Made by a program: the position numbers and the translations under genes
Assembly: GCF_003461625.1 (NCBI RefSeq)
Contig: NZ_QTXL01000010.1
Coordinates: forward strand, 1-37,942
DNA from: Clostridium sp. AF15-31
GTDB lineage: Bacteria; Bacillota; Clostridia; Lachnospirales; Lachnospiraceae
DNA length: 37,942 nucleotides
Reading direction: 5' to 3'
Notes under the pieces: generated by a model
The model's input: the letters and a program-made list of their open reading frames with translations, nothing else
Database searches by the model: none
Told to the model about the DNA's origin: nothing
Part shown: positions 16,775 to 25,358 of the stretch, one piece after another
How positions within the stretch are numbered: position 1 is the stretch's first letter
Layout of the letters: each line of letters starts with the position of its first letter

Positions 16775-19700
16775 ATGAAAGGGATCGTAGAACAGTACGC
16801 CAGAGGAGAATTCAATGTAGAAAGACCGGATATTGATATTTCCATTGCAAAGCTGGAACTGGCTGTGGAAGCCGGCTCCATATTTCAGGGAACCTTTAAG
16901 GTGGTGTCAAAGAATGATGTACCGATCAAATTGATGGTATATGACAGCAGATACCTGTTCGATTTCAAGAGTCATACATTTGTAGGCAGACGGAATACGG
17001 TTGCCTTTTCTTTTGATGCCCGCGGAATCGAAGAAGGCAAGAGCTTTAAAGGACATATCAACATCATAACGGATGGTGGAGAATATAAGATCCCGTACAG
17101 CGTAGAGGTTGTTCCGCCTTATGTTCTGGTAGAAGACAAACGAATCGAGGACCTGTTCCAGTTCGCGACCTTCGCAGAGGAGCACTGGGATGTAGCAGTT
17201 CAGATCTTTGACAGCCCGGAATTCGTGCGTACCTTTTTAGGGGATGACGCGATCGTTAAGGGAGTCTATGAGAGCCTGAAGAAATCGTTATCCATCAATC
17301 AGGCAATGGAAGAATTCCTTGTATATACCCATAAGAAACGTGTGCTTACACTGACAGCAAAGCAGCGTGAGCTGTTGATCGAGATGCCGGATGAGCTGGT
17401 TCGTGCAACGATCTCCGTAAATAAGAACACCTGGGGTTATACCCATACCTATATTACATCAGACAGCGATTTCCTGATCCCGGAAGCAACCCGAATCACA
17501 GGTCAGGATTTCACTGGAAATAATTATGAGCTGAACTTCCTGATCGATCCGACGAAGATCCCGGAAGGGGTATCGGCAGGTTATATCCATTTTAATAATA
17601 CCCTGCAGAACATCAGCGTGAAAGTCAGCATAAAGAAGCCGGAGGTTCAGAGAACCGAGCCGAAGAACCGTCATGTGAATTTCATGATCAAGAAAGGTCA
17701 TGAGGCACTGGCAAAAGCATACATTGATTTCCGTACGGATAAGATGTCACTTGCTGATTACACGAAACGTTCGACAGAGGCACTGGAAACACTGGTCAAA
17801 TACAGACCGGAGGATAACATCTATCGGCTGGGACTGCTTCATATGAAGCTGTTAGAGGGCAAGACAGAATATGTAAAACAGGAATTTGTCCGTATCGATG
17901 CAGATGCCGATCTGAACGAGGCAGGCAGCATGGAGAAGTGTTATTACTGTTATCTGAAATCACTTCTGACAAAGGATAAGGACATGATCGACAGCACGGC
18001 AAGACTTGTCCGCGGACGACTGGAACAGGAGAAGGACAAGCTGTTCTATTTCTGGCTGTTATTATTTGTAGATTACAGCTATACGGAAGACAAATGGAAC
18101 CTCTATGAGGATATCCGGAAATTATATAATGAGGGTGTCAACAGCCCGATTATTTACTTTGAAATATGTGATATGTTCAATAAGCAGCCGCTTATGATGA
18201 AACGGATCGCACCGCTTGAGATCTCAGCTATCCGATGGGGTATGCGGCATGAATTTGTATCCGAAGATGTCATTATGGAATTCGTAAAGACGGCTGCAAG
18301 AATGAAGCTCTTTGATATTCACGCATTCAAGATGCTGGAGAATATCTATGCAGCAAAACATGACCGTATGACCTTGGATACGATATGTGAAATCCTTCTC
18401 AGATTTAAAAAATGTGATAAAGAGTATCATGTATATTATCAGGATGCGGCAAACGCAGGAATTAAATATGTTGGTTTGTATGAGGGCTTCTTAAAGAGCA
18501 TGGATAAGAAGACGTATCAGCCGATACCGGAATCCATTCTCCGTTATTTCAATTACAAGAATACGTTAGATGATGAAGAGCTGGCATATCTCTATGCAAA
18601 TGTCATAATGAATAAGGCACAGAATATGAATGTGTTCCATGAGTATATTCCGGCAATCGAGAACTTCATGGAGAAGAAGATCATTGACGGAGAAGTGAGT
18701 GATGATCTGACGGTTATCTATGAAGAATTTCTGGAGCCGGAGAGTGTGAAACCGGAATTTGCATCAAAGTTAATTAATATCATATTCAAGCAGAAGCTGA
18801 CATGTCGGAATAAGAATATTGTATCAGTGGTTGTAACACATGAGGAACTGGAAAAGAGTGAACAGGTGGATGTGATTGACGGAGAAGCTTATGTAGAGAT
18901 CGTGTCAGAATCCGCTATCATTACATTACTTGACAGTCGGGGCTGCAGATATATCAATACGGTACCATACCGGCTTGAGCCGGTTGTTGGAGAAGAAAAT
19001 TATCTGGATATCTGTAAAGAGTATAATCCGAAGGATTACCGCCTGTTATTATTTGAGTATAACGATATAGACAGCTTCTCATATAAGGATGCATCCGAGA
19101 TCAATCTGGCGCGTGATATCTCTAACTGCCCGAATATCAGTTATCTGATCCGGCAGAGAGCACTCCGCCATATGGTTGAGTATTATCATGAGAATTATGA
19201 TGCGGACATTTTATATAAATATCTGTCGCGAATTGATCTGGATTATGTGGAAGTGGAGGACGCTTCCCGGATCATTACATATTACATTTCTTTACGGATG
19301 TATGAGCAGGCATTTAATGGAATCCATCGGTTTGGATATGTAGATGTGGATGTGGATGAACTGATACGGATCGCGGAATTCGGAATATCCGATAAGCGCT
19401 ATGATGATGATCGGACGTTATTATCCATCTGTGTATATCTGTACCGGAGGGGGTATGCGACACAGAAGGTTCTGGCATTCCTGATCAATAACTATAATGG
19501 TTCGTTAGAGGAAATGGCAGAGCTGTTTAAGGCAGTTAACACAAATTATCGTGATATTGATATGCTTGCAGAGAATATCTTGGCACAGATGATGTTTGCG
19601 GATGCTTATACAGAGGCAATCTTTGATATCTTTGCGCTTTATTACGCAGGCAGAAGCAGGGGCATGGTAGTCAAGGCATTTTTACGGTTCTGTGCATACC

Positions 19701-20341
19701 AGTATATTATCAAGGATCTGAAGATTCCTGCGGATATCATGGAATGTCTGTATAAAGAGGTGGCGAAGAAGAACATTACAGATGAGATTTCAGAGATGGC
19801 GCTGCTCTCTTATTTTGCAGGCTGCGGTGGACGGTTCTCGGCAGAACAGAAGGAATGGATCCGGAATACAGTTCGTCATTTTATAGACAGCAGTAAGATC
19901 CTGCCGCTCTTTAAAGAATTTGCATCCTTTGTAACGTTGCCGGATGATATGAAGTTTAAGACCTATCTGATCTTTAAGGGTGAGAGCGGCAGACAGGTCT
20001 GGGTAAGCTACAGCTTCGGACAGGAAAGCAACAGTATGGCACATTACAAATCGGAGCGAATGAATGAGATCATACCGGGAATTTATATCAAGGAATTTGT
20101 TGTGTTCCACGGAGAGACGCTGTTATATTCCATTGATGGTGCGGAGAGCGGTAATTCATCCATCGTTGAGAGTGATATTTTAAAGAATACAACATGTCAT
20201 AAGAAGAACAGTAATCGATTTGAGCTGATCAACAGTATGCTGATCAGTCAGGAGACAAGAAATGATCAGGAGCTGATCCAGGCGATGGATACCTATCTGA
20301 ATAACACACATTTCTTTGAGGAGAATCTGATATTGTTATAA
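16775..20341 (+). CDS. DUF5717 family protein (Ig-like N-terminus plus helical solenoid)
   Basis: The 1188-residue protein has no signal peptide or membrane segment and is probably cytoplasmic. The N-terminal about 115 residues are beta-rich (AKLELAVEAGSIFQGTFKVV, GHINIITDGGEYKIPYSVEVV) and look like an Ig/Big-type sandwich, with a second such segment around 185-295. The middle and C-terminal parts are long alpha-helical repeats rich in Tyr, Leu and Glu, suggestive of a TPR/HEAT-like solenoid. A short beta-rich segment near the end (TYLIFKGESGRQVWVSYSFG, then GIYIKEFVVFHGETLLYSI) could be another Ig-like module. I match it from memory to DUF5717, common in Lachnospiraceae. AAGGAG precedes the start. 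It heads a tight operon with an ASKHA-like protein (25-base gap) and a TPR-like protein. The function is unknown. Confidence 0.75.
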   Translation: MKGIVEQYARGEFNVERPDIDISIAKLELAVEAGSIFQGTFKVVSKNDVPIKLMVYDSRYLFDFKSHTFVGRRNTVAFSFDARGIEEGKSFKGHINIITDGGEYKIPYSVEVVPPYVLVEDKRIEDLFQFATFAEEHWDVAVQIFDSPEFVRTFLGDDAIVKGVYESLKKSLSINQAMEEFLVYTHKKRVLTLTAKQRELLIEMPDELVRATISVNKNTWGYTHTYITSDSDFLIPEATRITGQDFTGNNYELNFLIDPTKIPEGVSAGYIHFNNTLQNISVKVSIKKPEVQRTEPKNRHVNFMIKKGHEALAKAYIDFRTDKMSLADYTKRSTEALETLVKYRPEDNIYRLGLLHMKLLEGKTEYVKQEFVRIDADADLNEAGSMEKCYYCYLKSLLTKDKDMIDSTARLVRGRLEQEKDKLFYFWLLLFVDYSYTEDKWNLYEDIRKLYNEGVNSPIIYFEICDMFNKQPLMMKRIAPLEISAIRWGMRHEFVSEDVIMEFVKTAARMKLFDIHAFKMLENIYAAKHDRMTLDTICEILLRFKKCDKEYHVYYQDAANAGIKYVGLYEGFLKSMDKKTYQPIPESILRYFNYKNTLDDEELAYLYANVIMNKAQNMNVFHEYIPAIENFMEKKIIDGEVSDDLTVIYEEFLEPESVKPEFASKLINIIFKQKLTCRNKNIVSVVVTHEELEKSEQVDVIDGEAYVEIVSESAIITLLDSRGCRYINTVPYRLEPVVGEENYLDICKEYNPKDYRLLLFEYNDIDSFSYKDASEINLARDISNCPNISYLIRQRALRHMVEYYHENYDADILYKYLSRIDLDYVEVEDASRIITYYISLRMYEQAFNGIHRFGYVDVDVDELIRIAEFGISDKRYDDDRTLLSICVYLYRRGYATQKVLAFLINNYNGSLEEMAELFKAVNTNYRDIDMLAENILAQMMFADAYTEAIFDIFALYYAGRSRGMVVKAFLRFCAYQYIIKDLKIPADIMECLYKEVAKKNITDEISEMALLSYFAGCGGRFSAEQKEWIRNTVRHFIDSSKILPLFKEFASFVTLPDDMKFKTYLIFKGESGRQVWVSYSFGQESNSMAHYKSERMNEIIPGIYIKEFVVFHGETLLYSIDGAESGNSSIVESDILKNTTCHKKNSNRFELINSMLISQETRNDQELIQAMDTYLNNTHFFEENLILL

Positions 20342-20366
20342 GACAGCAGAAACAGGAGGAGATAAC

Positions 20367-21662
20367 ATGACGGAACATCCATTATATCTGGGATTGGATC
20401 TGAGTCCGGAGTATACACAGTTAAGTTATTATAAGCTGGATGAAGGAGTACCGGAATCAATCTGTCACAGTGATTCCAAAGATACATATCTGCTTCCAAA
20501 TATTATGTTTTATACAGATAAATATAAAGACGGAACCGGAGCAAAGGATGAATCCGGTTGGAGTGTCGGAGCGGTGGCTGCAGGGAAACGGTTCAAGGAA
20601 GATGGCGTGGTGGTTGATCGTATTTACCAGAAGACGATCATCAACGAGGACACGGAGATCTATGGAACAAGTTATAAAGCAAAAGACCTTCTGGTCAAAA
20701 TGCTGCTGCTTCATATCCGGGAATTTACAAAACAGTTTGAAAGCTATGAGATCAGGCGGCTGGTAGTAACGATCGCAGATGCCGATATTCATATCATTAA
20801 GGCGGTGCAGGAGTTACAGGGAGCGCTTCATTTAAGTGATGAACAGTTTGAGATCACAAGCCATATAGACAGTGGAATTTATTACATCTTTAATCAGCCG
20901 GAGTCGTTAAGAAATAACAGTGTGGTGTTGTTTGATTTTAACAGCAGCGGGCTTGATTATTACAGATTCGATATTACGCATAACAAATCACCGGAGATTG
21001 TGGATGTATTTCATCAAAACCTGAAAGACCGCTTGACATTTTCAGCGTTTAAGAAGGATGATGAGGAGCTGGATGAGCAGTTCGCAGCGATCTGTCAGGA
21101 GCTTCTGGCAGAGACTTATGTGTCCTCGGTGTTCCTGACCGGAATTGGCTTTGCGGATAACTGGCTGAAGGAGTCGGCGACGATCCTCTGTCAGGGAAGA
21201 CGGGTATTTGTCGGTCAGAATATCTATACAAAGGGAGCCTGCTACCGGGCATTTGGCGATCGGCACAGCAAGGTGCTTGATCGTTATCTGATCCGGTCGG
21301 AATATACAGTTGGCTTTGATATAGGTATCAGTTTAAATGATGACAGCAAGACATTTGTGCCGATCACCAGAGGAGGACAGGAATGGTTCCACACAAAGGG
21401 AAAATTATATATCTTTCCGGACGAATCAAATCAGGTGGAGCTGATCTATCGCAACATATTGACAGGAGATTATGATAAGGAGCATATCGAGATCCACGGA
21501 CTGCCGAAGCGTCCGCCGAAGACGACCAAGATCTCACTGGAAGCGGAATTCTACAGTGCGGAAAAGGGAGCGGTTGTTATCAGGGATGAAGGATTTGGAA
21601 CGATGTTCCCGACCACAAATAAGATATATAGGAAGGAATTTGACCTGAAATGGGAAAAATAA
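20367..21662 (+). CDS. DUF5716 family protein, ASKHA (Hsp70/actin-like) ATPase fold candidate
   Basis: The 431-residue protein shows motifs in the order and spacing of ASKHA ATPases. Phosphate-1-like LYLGLDLSPEYTQLSYY is at 6-22, phosphate-2-like VVLFDFNSSGLDYYRFDI at 186-203 (D190), adenosine-like VFLTGIGFADNW at 255-266, and connect-2-like YTKGACYRA at 287-295. The last about 130 residues are beta-rich (GFDIGISLNDD to FDLKW), analogous to a substrate-binding beta domain. I match it from memory to DUF5716. AGGAGG precedes ATG 20367. It overlaps the next gene by 13 bases and follows the solenoid protein by 25, so the three are co-expressed and translationally coupled. Actual ATP binding is an inference: the phosphate-1 loop is LDLSPEYT rather than the canonical DLGTT-type sequence, so it may be degenerate. 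Confidence 0.75.
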   Translation: MTEHPLYLGLDLSPEYTQLSYYKLDEGVPESICHSDSKDTYLLPNIMFYTDKYKDGTGAKDESGWSVGAVAAGKRFKEDGVVVDRIYQKTIINEDTEIYGTSYKAKDLLVKMLLLHIREFTKQFESYEIRRLVVTIADADIHIIKAVQELQGALHLSDEQFEITSHIDSGIYYIFNQPESLRNNSVVLFDFNSSGLDYYRFDITHNKSPEIVDVFHQNLKDRLTFSAFKKDDEELDEQFAAICQELLAETYVSSVFLTGIGFADNWLKESATILCQGRRVFVGQNIYTKGACYRAFGDRHSKVLDRYLIRSEYTVGFDIGISLNDDSKTFVPITRGGQEWFHTKGKLYIFPDESNQVELIYRNILTGDYDKEHIEIHGLPKRPPKTTKISLEAEFYSAEKGAVVIRDEGFGTMFPTTNKIYRKEFDLKWEK

Positions 21663-22486
21663 TTGTATGTAATACAAAAACTGCACAGAATCCATATACA
21701 TTCCTGAATACCAAGGTATCTGTATATTCCTACGAGGAATTGTGTTACTACCTGTATAATAATATGGTGCTGGTTGGGGAAGAAGATGTGACGGCGAGAT
21801 TGTCGGCATGGATCAGAAGAGAGCTTGATCTCACAGATCTTGCGGATAAGATCGATACATTACTTGACAAGCATGCATTTGTTCAGGATATCATGGTGGA
21901 GATCCTAGTGTATGGCGGATATTACAGCAGTGAAGAGGTACGGCAGTTTATGGCGGAATGCCAGAAGCTTCGTACGTTAAAATCATACGAAGTCGAGAAG
22001 CTGCGGGCGGATGGATATCTGCGGTACAAGCATTATATAAAAGCGGGTGCGCTCTATGATGAGGTCATCTGCTATCTGGAAAAAGAAAAACAGGAGGATG
22101 AATTCCTCGGAAATGTATATCATAATAAAGCAGTTGCTCTGGCCGGAAATCTTCAGCTTGATGAAGCAAAGAGCTATTTTATTAAGGCATATTCGTTAAA
22201 TAAGAATGAGGAATCCCTGATCGAATATTTCTGTGTGCTGGCAGTTACAGTGGATACTGCGACACTTGAAAAAGAGATTAAGAAACGAGGACTTCCTGCG
22301 AACTTTTTAGAGGATCTGATGAGTGAAGTCGGAGATTCTAAAGAAGATGTGCGGGAGCTTCCAATCTACAATAAAGTCCAGAAAGCGGTTTATAACCGAC
22401 TTCATGGACATATTGAAGATTATGACAGGCGTATGGATACGATCCTGTCGGAATTAAAAGACGAATTCAGGGATCAGCTTGTCTGA
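21650..22486 (+). CDS. TPR-like partner protein of the DUF5717/DUF5716 cluster
   Basis: The 278-residue soluble protein is unrecognised beyond its helical repeat. Residues 110-200 contain helix pairs of TPR style: RADGYLRYKHYIKAGALYDEV, then FLGNVYHNKAVALAGNLQLD and EAKSYFIKAYSLNKNEES. The N-terminal 100 residues are also mostly helical, and the C-terminus is highly charged (DRRMDTILSELKDEFRDQL). It overlaps the ASKHA-like gene by 13 bases with AAGGAA upstream, so translation is coupled. By analogy with Hsp70-TPR pairs it could be a co-factor or adaptor of the ASKHA-like protein; this is inference from order and fold only. Confidence 0.7.
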   Translation: MGKIIVCNTKTAQNPYTFLNTKVSVYSYEELCYYLYNNMVLVGEEDVTARLSAWIRRELDLTDLADKIDTLLDKHAFVQDIMVEILVYGGYYSSEEVRQFMAECQKLRTLKSYEVEKLRADGYLRYKHYIKAGALYDEVICYLEKEKQEDEFLGNVYHNKAVALAGNLQLDEAKSYFIKAYSLNKNEESLIEYFCVLAVTVDTATLEKEIKKRGLPANFLEDLMSEVGDSKEDVRELPIYNKVQKAVYNRLHGHIEDYDRRMDTILSELKDEFRDQLV

Positions 22487-22508
22487 TAAATGAAAGGTAA
22501 AGTTGTGT

Positions 22509-23876
22509 ATGAAGTATGATGTGATTATTATTGGTGCAGGACCGGGAGGAATCTTTGCGGCATATGAACTGATGAAGAAGAAACAGGAGTGTAAGATTGC
22601 TGTATTCGAGGAAGGATATACCTTAAAAAAGAGAAAATGTCCGATCGATGGCGATAAGATCAAGAATTGTATTAACTGTAAGCATTGCTCGATCATGTGT
22701 GGATTTGGCGGAGCAGGTGCATTCTCAGATGGAAAATACAATATCACAAATGATTTCGGTGGAACACTGTATGAATATATCGGTAAGCAGAAAGCTGTTG
22801 ACCTGATGAAGTATGTAGATGAGATTAACATGGAAAATGGCGGCGAGGGAACAAAGCTTTATTCAACCGCCGGAACGAAGTTCAAGAAGCTCTGTCTTCA
22901 GAACAAGCTGAAGCTTTTAGATGCGTCGGTTCGCCATCTGGGAACTGATATCAACTATGTTGTTCTTCAGAATCTGTATGATCAGATGAAGGATCATATA
23001 GACTTTTATTTTGATACACCGGTTGATACAGTACAGATTATTGATGGTGGTTATCGTATCATCTGCGATAAGGGTGAATTCGACTGTGAGAAATGTATCG
23101 TATCCGTTGGACGAAGCGGAAGCAAATGGATGGAAAAGGTATGTAAGGAGCTTGAGATCCCTACAAAATCCAACCGCGTCGATATCGGAGTCCGTGTGGA
23201 GCTCCCGGCAGTTATCTTCTCACATCTGACGGATGAATTATATGAAAGCAAGATTGTATATCGTACAGAGAAATTCGAAGATAATGTCAGAACCTTCTGT
23301 ATGAATCCAAATGGAATTGTGGTAAATGAGAATACGAATGGTATCATCACTGTAAACGGACATAGCTATGAGGGCGATGAGAAGAAGACAGAGAATACAA
23401 ACTTTGCACTTCTGGTTTCCAAGCATTTTTCAGAACCGTTTAAAGACAGTAACGGATATGGTGAGAGTATCGCAAGATTATCTAATATGCTGGGCGGTGG
23501 TGTAATTGTACAGAGATTTGGAGATCTGGTTCGAGGCAGAAGAAGTACCGTGAAGCGTATTGAAGAAGGGCTGGTAACGCCGACCTTAACAGCAACACCG
23601 GGTGATCTGAGTCTTGTTCTTCCAAAGCGTATCTTAGATGGAATCATGGAAATGATCTATGCACTGGATAAGGTAGCACCGGGAACAGCAAATGATGATA
23701 CTCTGTTATATGGTGTAGAGGTTAAGTTCTACAACATGGAAGTGGAGTTGGATGAGAATCTGGAAAGCTGCCACAAGGGCTTATATGTGATCGGAGATGG
23801 CAGTGGCGTAACGCATTCGTTGTCCCATGCCTCCGCCAGCGGTGTCTATGTTGCCCGCCATATCCTTGGCGAGTAA
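22509..23876 (+). CDS. FAD-dependent oxidoreductase, COG2509 type, with cysteine cluster
   Basis: The 455-residue flavoprotein begins at ATG 22509 (a TTG two codons earlier is less likely). The Rossmann FAD motif DVIIIGAGPGGIFAAYEL is at 4-21, followed by AVFEEG. The segment from C44 to C64 has cysteines at 44, 54, 57, 60 and 64, then GFGGAGAFSDGKYN, the signature of the COG2509 group. A second FAD contact appears at the end (LYVIGDGSGVTHSLSHASASGVYVAR). Electron donor and substrate are not known for this group. It starts 22 bases after the TPR-like gene, so it may belong to the same transcript. The palindromic repeat at 23889 follows the stop. Confidence 0.85.
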   Translation: MKYDVIIIGAGPGGIFAAYELMKKKQECKIAVFEEGYTLKKRKCPIDGDKIKNCINCKHCSIMCGFGGAGAFSDGKYNITNDFGGTLYEYIGKQKAVDLMKYVDEINMENGGEGTKLYSTAGTKFKKLCLQNKLKLLDASVRHLGTDINYVVLQNLYDQMKDHIDFYFDTPVDTVQIIDGGYRIICDKGEFDCEKCIVSVGRSGSKWMEKVCKELEIPTKSNRVDIGVRVELPAVIFSHLTDELYESKIVYRTEKFEDNVRTFCMNPNGIVVNENTNGIITVNGHSYEGDEKKTENTNFALLVSKHFSEPFKDSNGYGESIARLSNMLGGGVIVQRFGDLVRGRRSTVKRIEEGLVTPTLTATPGDLSLVLPKRILDGIMEMIYALDKVAPGTANDDTLLYGVEVKFYNMEVELDENLESCHKGLYVIGDGSGVTHSLSHASASGVYVARHILGE

Positions 23877-23888
23877 TGGCATAATGAC

Positions 23889-24138
23889 AAAAAGCTGAAG
23901 ATTTTCAGACATCGGCTGCTATATAATACGAATCCCCTTGTAAAGACTCATGATATTTTCTGCTCACTGTATATGCTTGATCCGTAAATGCTCCTGTGCC
24001 AACTCGCCCTTCGGGCTCAGACAGGCACCCGCATTTACTGGCAATGTGCAGTTCGCAACGAAAAATCATGAATGTCTTTATCAAGGGGATTGAATTATAT
24101 AACAGCCGATGTTCTTAAGAAAATCTCCAGCTTTTTTT
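23889..24138. repeat. Large palindromic element, copy 1
   Basis: A 250-base nearly complete inverted repeat. Paired blocks from outside in: AAAAAGCTG 23889/CAGCTTTTT 24128; AGATTTTC 23899/GAAAATCT 24119; ACATCGGCTG 23909/CAGCCGATGT 24103; TATATAAT 23920/ATTATATA 24094; AATCCCCTTG 23931/CAAGGGGATT 24082; AAAGAC 23942/GTCTTT 24074; TCATGAT 23948/ATCATGA 24065. The 56-base core (23983-24038) contains GTAAATGC/GCATTTAC, GTGCC/GGCAC and the tip GCCC-TTC-GGGC. A run of seven T follows the outer stem, so it may also end the upstream operon. It lies between convergent genes, as REP/MITE-type elements often do. No coding potential is credible. Confidence 0.85.
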
Positions 24139-24159
24139 CACAGTATGACGCATTCTTCA

Positions 24160-24345
24160 TATATAATATGAATCCCCCTATAATGACGTGCCAGATTGTC
24201 TATTCTCTGCACATGCCTGATTCGTAAATGCTCCTGTGCCAACTCGTCCTTCGGACTCAGACAGGCACCCGCATTTACGGATCGGGCAATATGCGGTGGG
24301 CAGAAAATATCATGAGTCTTTACATGCAAATGTGTATTATGTGGC
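24160..24345. repeat. Large palindromic element, copy 2
   Basis: A second, more diverged copy. Its core (24223-24278) is exactly 240 bases after the first and differs at two positions only: the tip is GTCC-TTC-GGAC instead of GCCC-TTC-GGGC, so the pair is kept. The flanks pair differently (GCCTGATTCG with CGGATCGGGC, including two wobbles). The left edge (ATATAATATGAATCCCCCTATA) resembles the left arm of copy 1. The right arm (24300-24324) is the exact reverse complement of the left arm of copy 1 (23939-23963) over 25 bases. It ends next to the stop codon of the minus-strand zinc-ribbon gene. Confidence 0.8.
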
Positions 24346-24353
24346 AGGCTCTA

Positions 24354-25358
24354 TCATGGAACAAGCGCCAGCTTTTCAATAATAAATCCTGCATTCTCCA
24401 TATGATATTCGTTGCCACAGTAAGGGCAGCTGCGCTGGCGTACAGTATCGAAGCTTGCGCCACAGGCAGGGCAGTGGACGGAAGTAATGGAGAAACCGGG
24501 CGGTTCTATGTAGGCGGTATTTCTCCGGAGGGTGATGTCGATACAGTCGCCCCGACGGTTTATGGCGCCATCATGTTCACTGTAATTTATCCACCAGGTA
24601 CGAAGATTCAGGCACAGCTCACTTCCCTCCATGTGGATATTATTGACAGTTAAAGCCTGCATGTAGGTCATCTCGATGATATCCTGAAAATATGGATCAA
24701 AAGAAGAACCACGATAGAAAGCAAGGTTTTCCGGGTGATCTGCCAGAACGGTCATGCGGATCAGGGCGATGATCTGGCCTTCAAATTTCTCAAAAGAAAA
24801 AACAGGATCATAAGGCGCAAATGCTCGTGAGATCTTTCCCTTTGCTGTCACATAAGACCAGAATGGAATACGTTTTCGACCGTCACGATTGAACTGCTTA
24901 ATGATCAAAAGAACGGATGAAAGCATAAGTCCGGTGATGCCGCCGAAGATCAGTGTGACAAAATAGGACATGATCAGGCTGGCAGGAATCGGATTCTCCC
25001 GGTCTGAAAGAAAGGAAATAAAAGTAAATAGAAATACAACCAGCATAGTAATCCATATGGTGGAGCCTCGTTTGTTTACATTTTTCATGGAAGCATTATT
25101 TCGGATAAAATAGGTATTCGTGACACGTGGGAACAGATCCTTTATCTGGAAAACGGTACTGCAGTATGGACAGCCCTGTGTCAGGGCAGCAACCGGGTTG
25201 ACAGCGCCACAGTTCGGACAGGTCATTGTCATATGATGAAGCTCGGCTTCATTTGGTGTGTGGACAACAGATTCATACATCGTATCATCGGAATCCCGGT
25301 CATATATGATGCCGGATGAATTCTCAAACCGCAGTCGTCTGGTGATATGTTCATTCAT
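24354..25358 (-). CDS. Membrane protein with two zinc ribbons and a Tim44-like domain
   Basis: The 334-residue protein has a zinc ribbon near each end: C47-x2-C50 with C63-x2-C66 (CPNCG, CPYC), and C296-x2-C299 with C311-x2-C314 (CPACG, CPYCG). Two transmembrane helices lie between (about 100-118 and 127-153). The region about 185-290 (FSFEKFEGQIIALIRMTVLA, SSFDPYFQDIIEMTYMQALTV, INRRGDCIDITLRRNT) resembles the Tim44-like fold found in bacterial zinc-ribbon membrane proteins. Function is unknown; roles in membrane traffic or protein quality control are only suggested by fold. ATG 25358 overlaps the stop of the upstream small membrane protein by one base, so the pair is translationally coupled. 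Confidence 0.75.
   Translation of the reverse strand: MNEHITRRLRFENSSGIIYDRDSDDTMYESVVHTPNEAELHHMTMTCPNCGAVNPVAALTQGCPYCSTVFQIKDLFPRVTNTYFIRNNASMKNVNKRGSTIWITMLVVFLFTFISFLSDRENPIPASLIMSYFVTLIFGGITGLMLSSVLLIIKQFNRDGRKRIPFWSYVTAKGKISRAFAPYDPVFSFEKFEGQIIALIRMTVLADHPENLAFYRGSSFDPYFQDIIEMTYMQALTVNNIHMEGSELCLNLRTWWINYSEHDGAINRRGDCIDITLRRNTAYIEPPGFSITSVHCPACGASFDTVRQRSCPYCGNEYHMENAGFIIEKLALVP

Noticed and set aside
21042..21266. Two minus-strand frames inside the ASKHA-like gene
   Set aside because: They are antisense to conserved ASKHA motifs and look like codon-bias shadows.
23889..24345. Possible CRISPR array, tRNA or transposase gene in the repeat region
   Set aside because: There are only two long palindromic copies, no short regular repeats with spacers, no cloverleaf and no coding frame for a transposase.
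24228..24653. Open reading frame of 141 codons on the plus strand
   Set aside because: It starts inside the palindromic repeat and runs antisense through the 3' end of the zinc-ribbon gene. No ribosome site or family resemblance.
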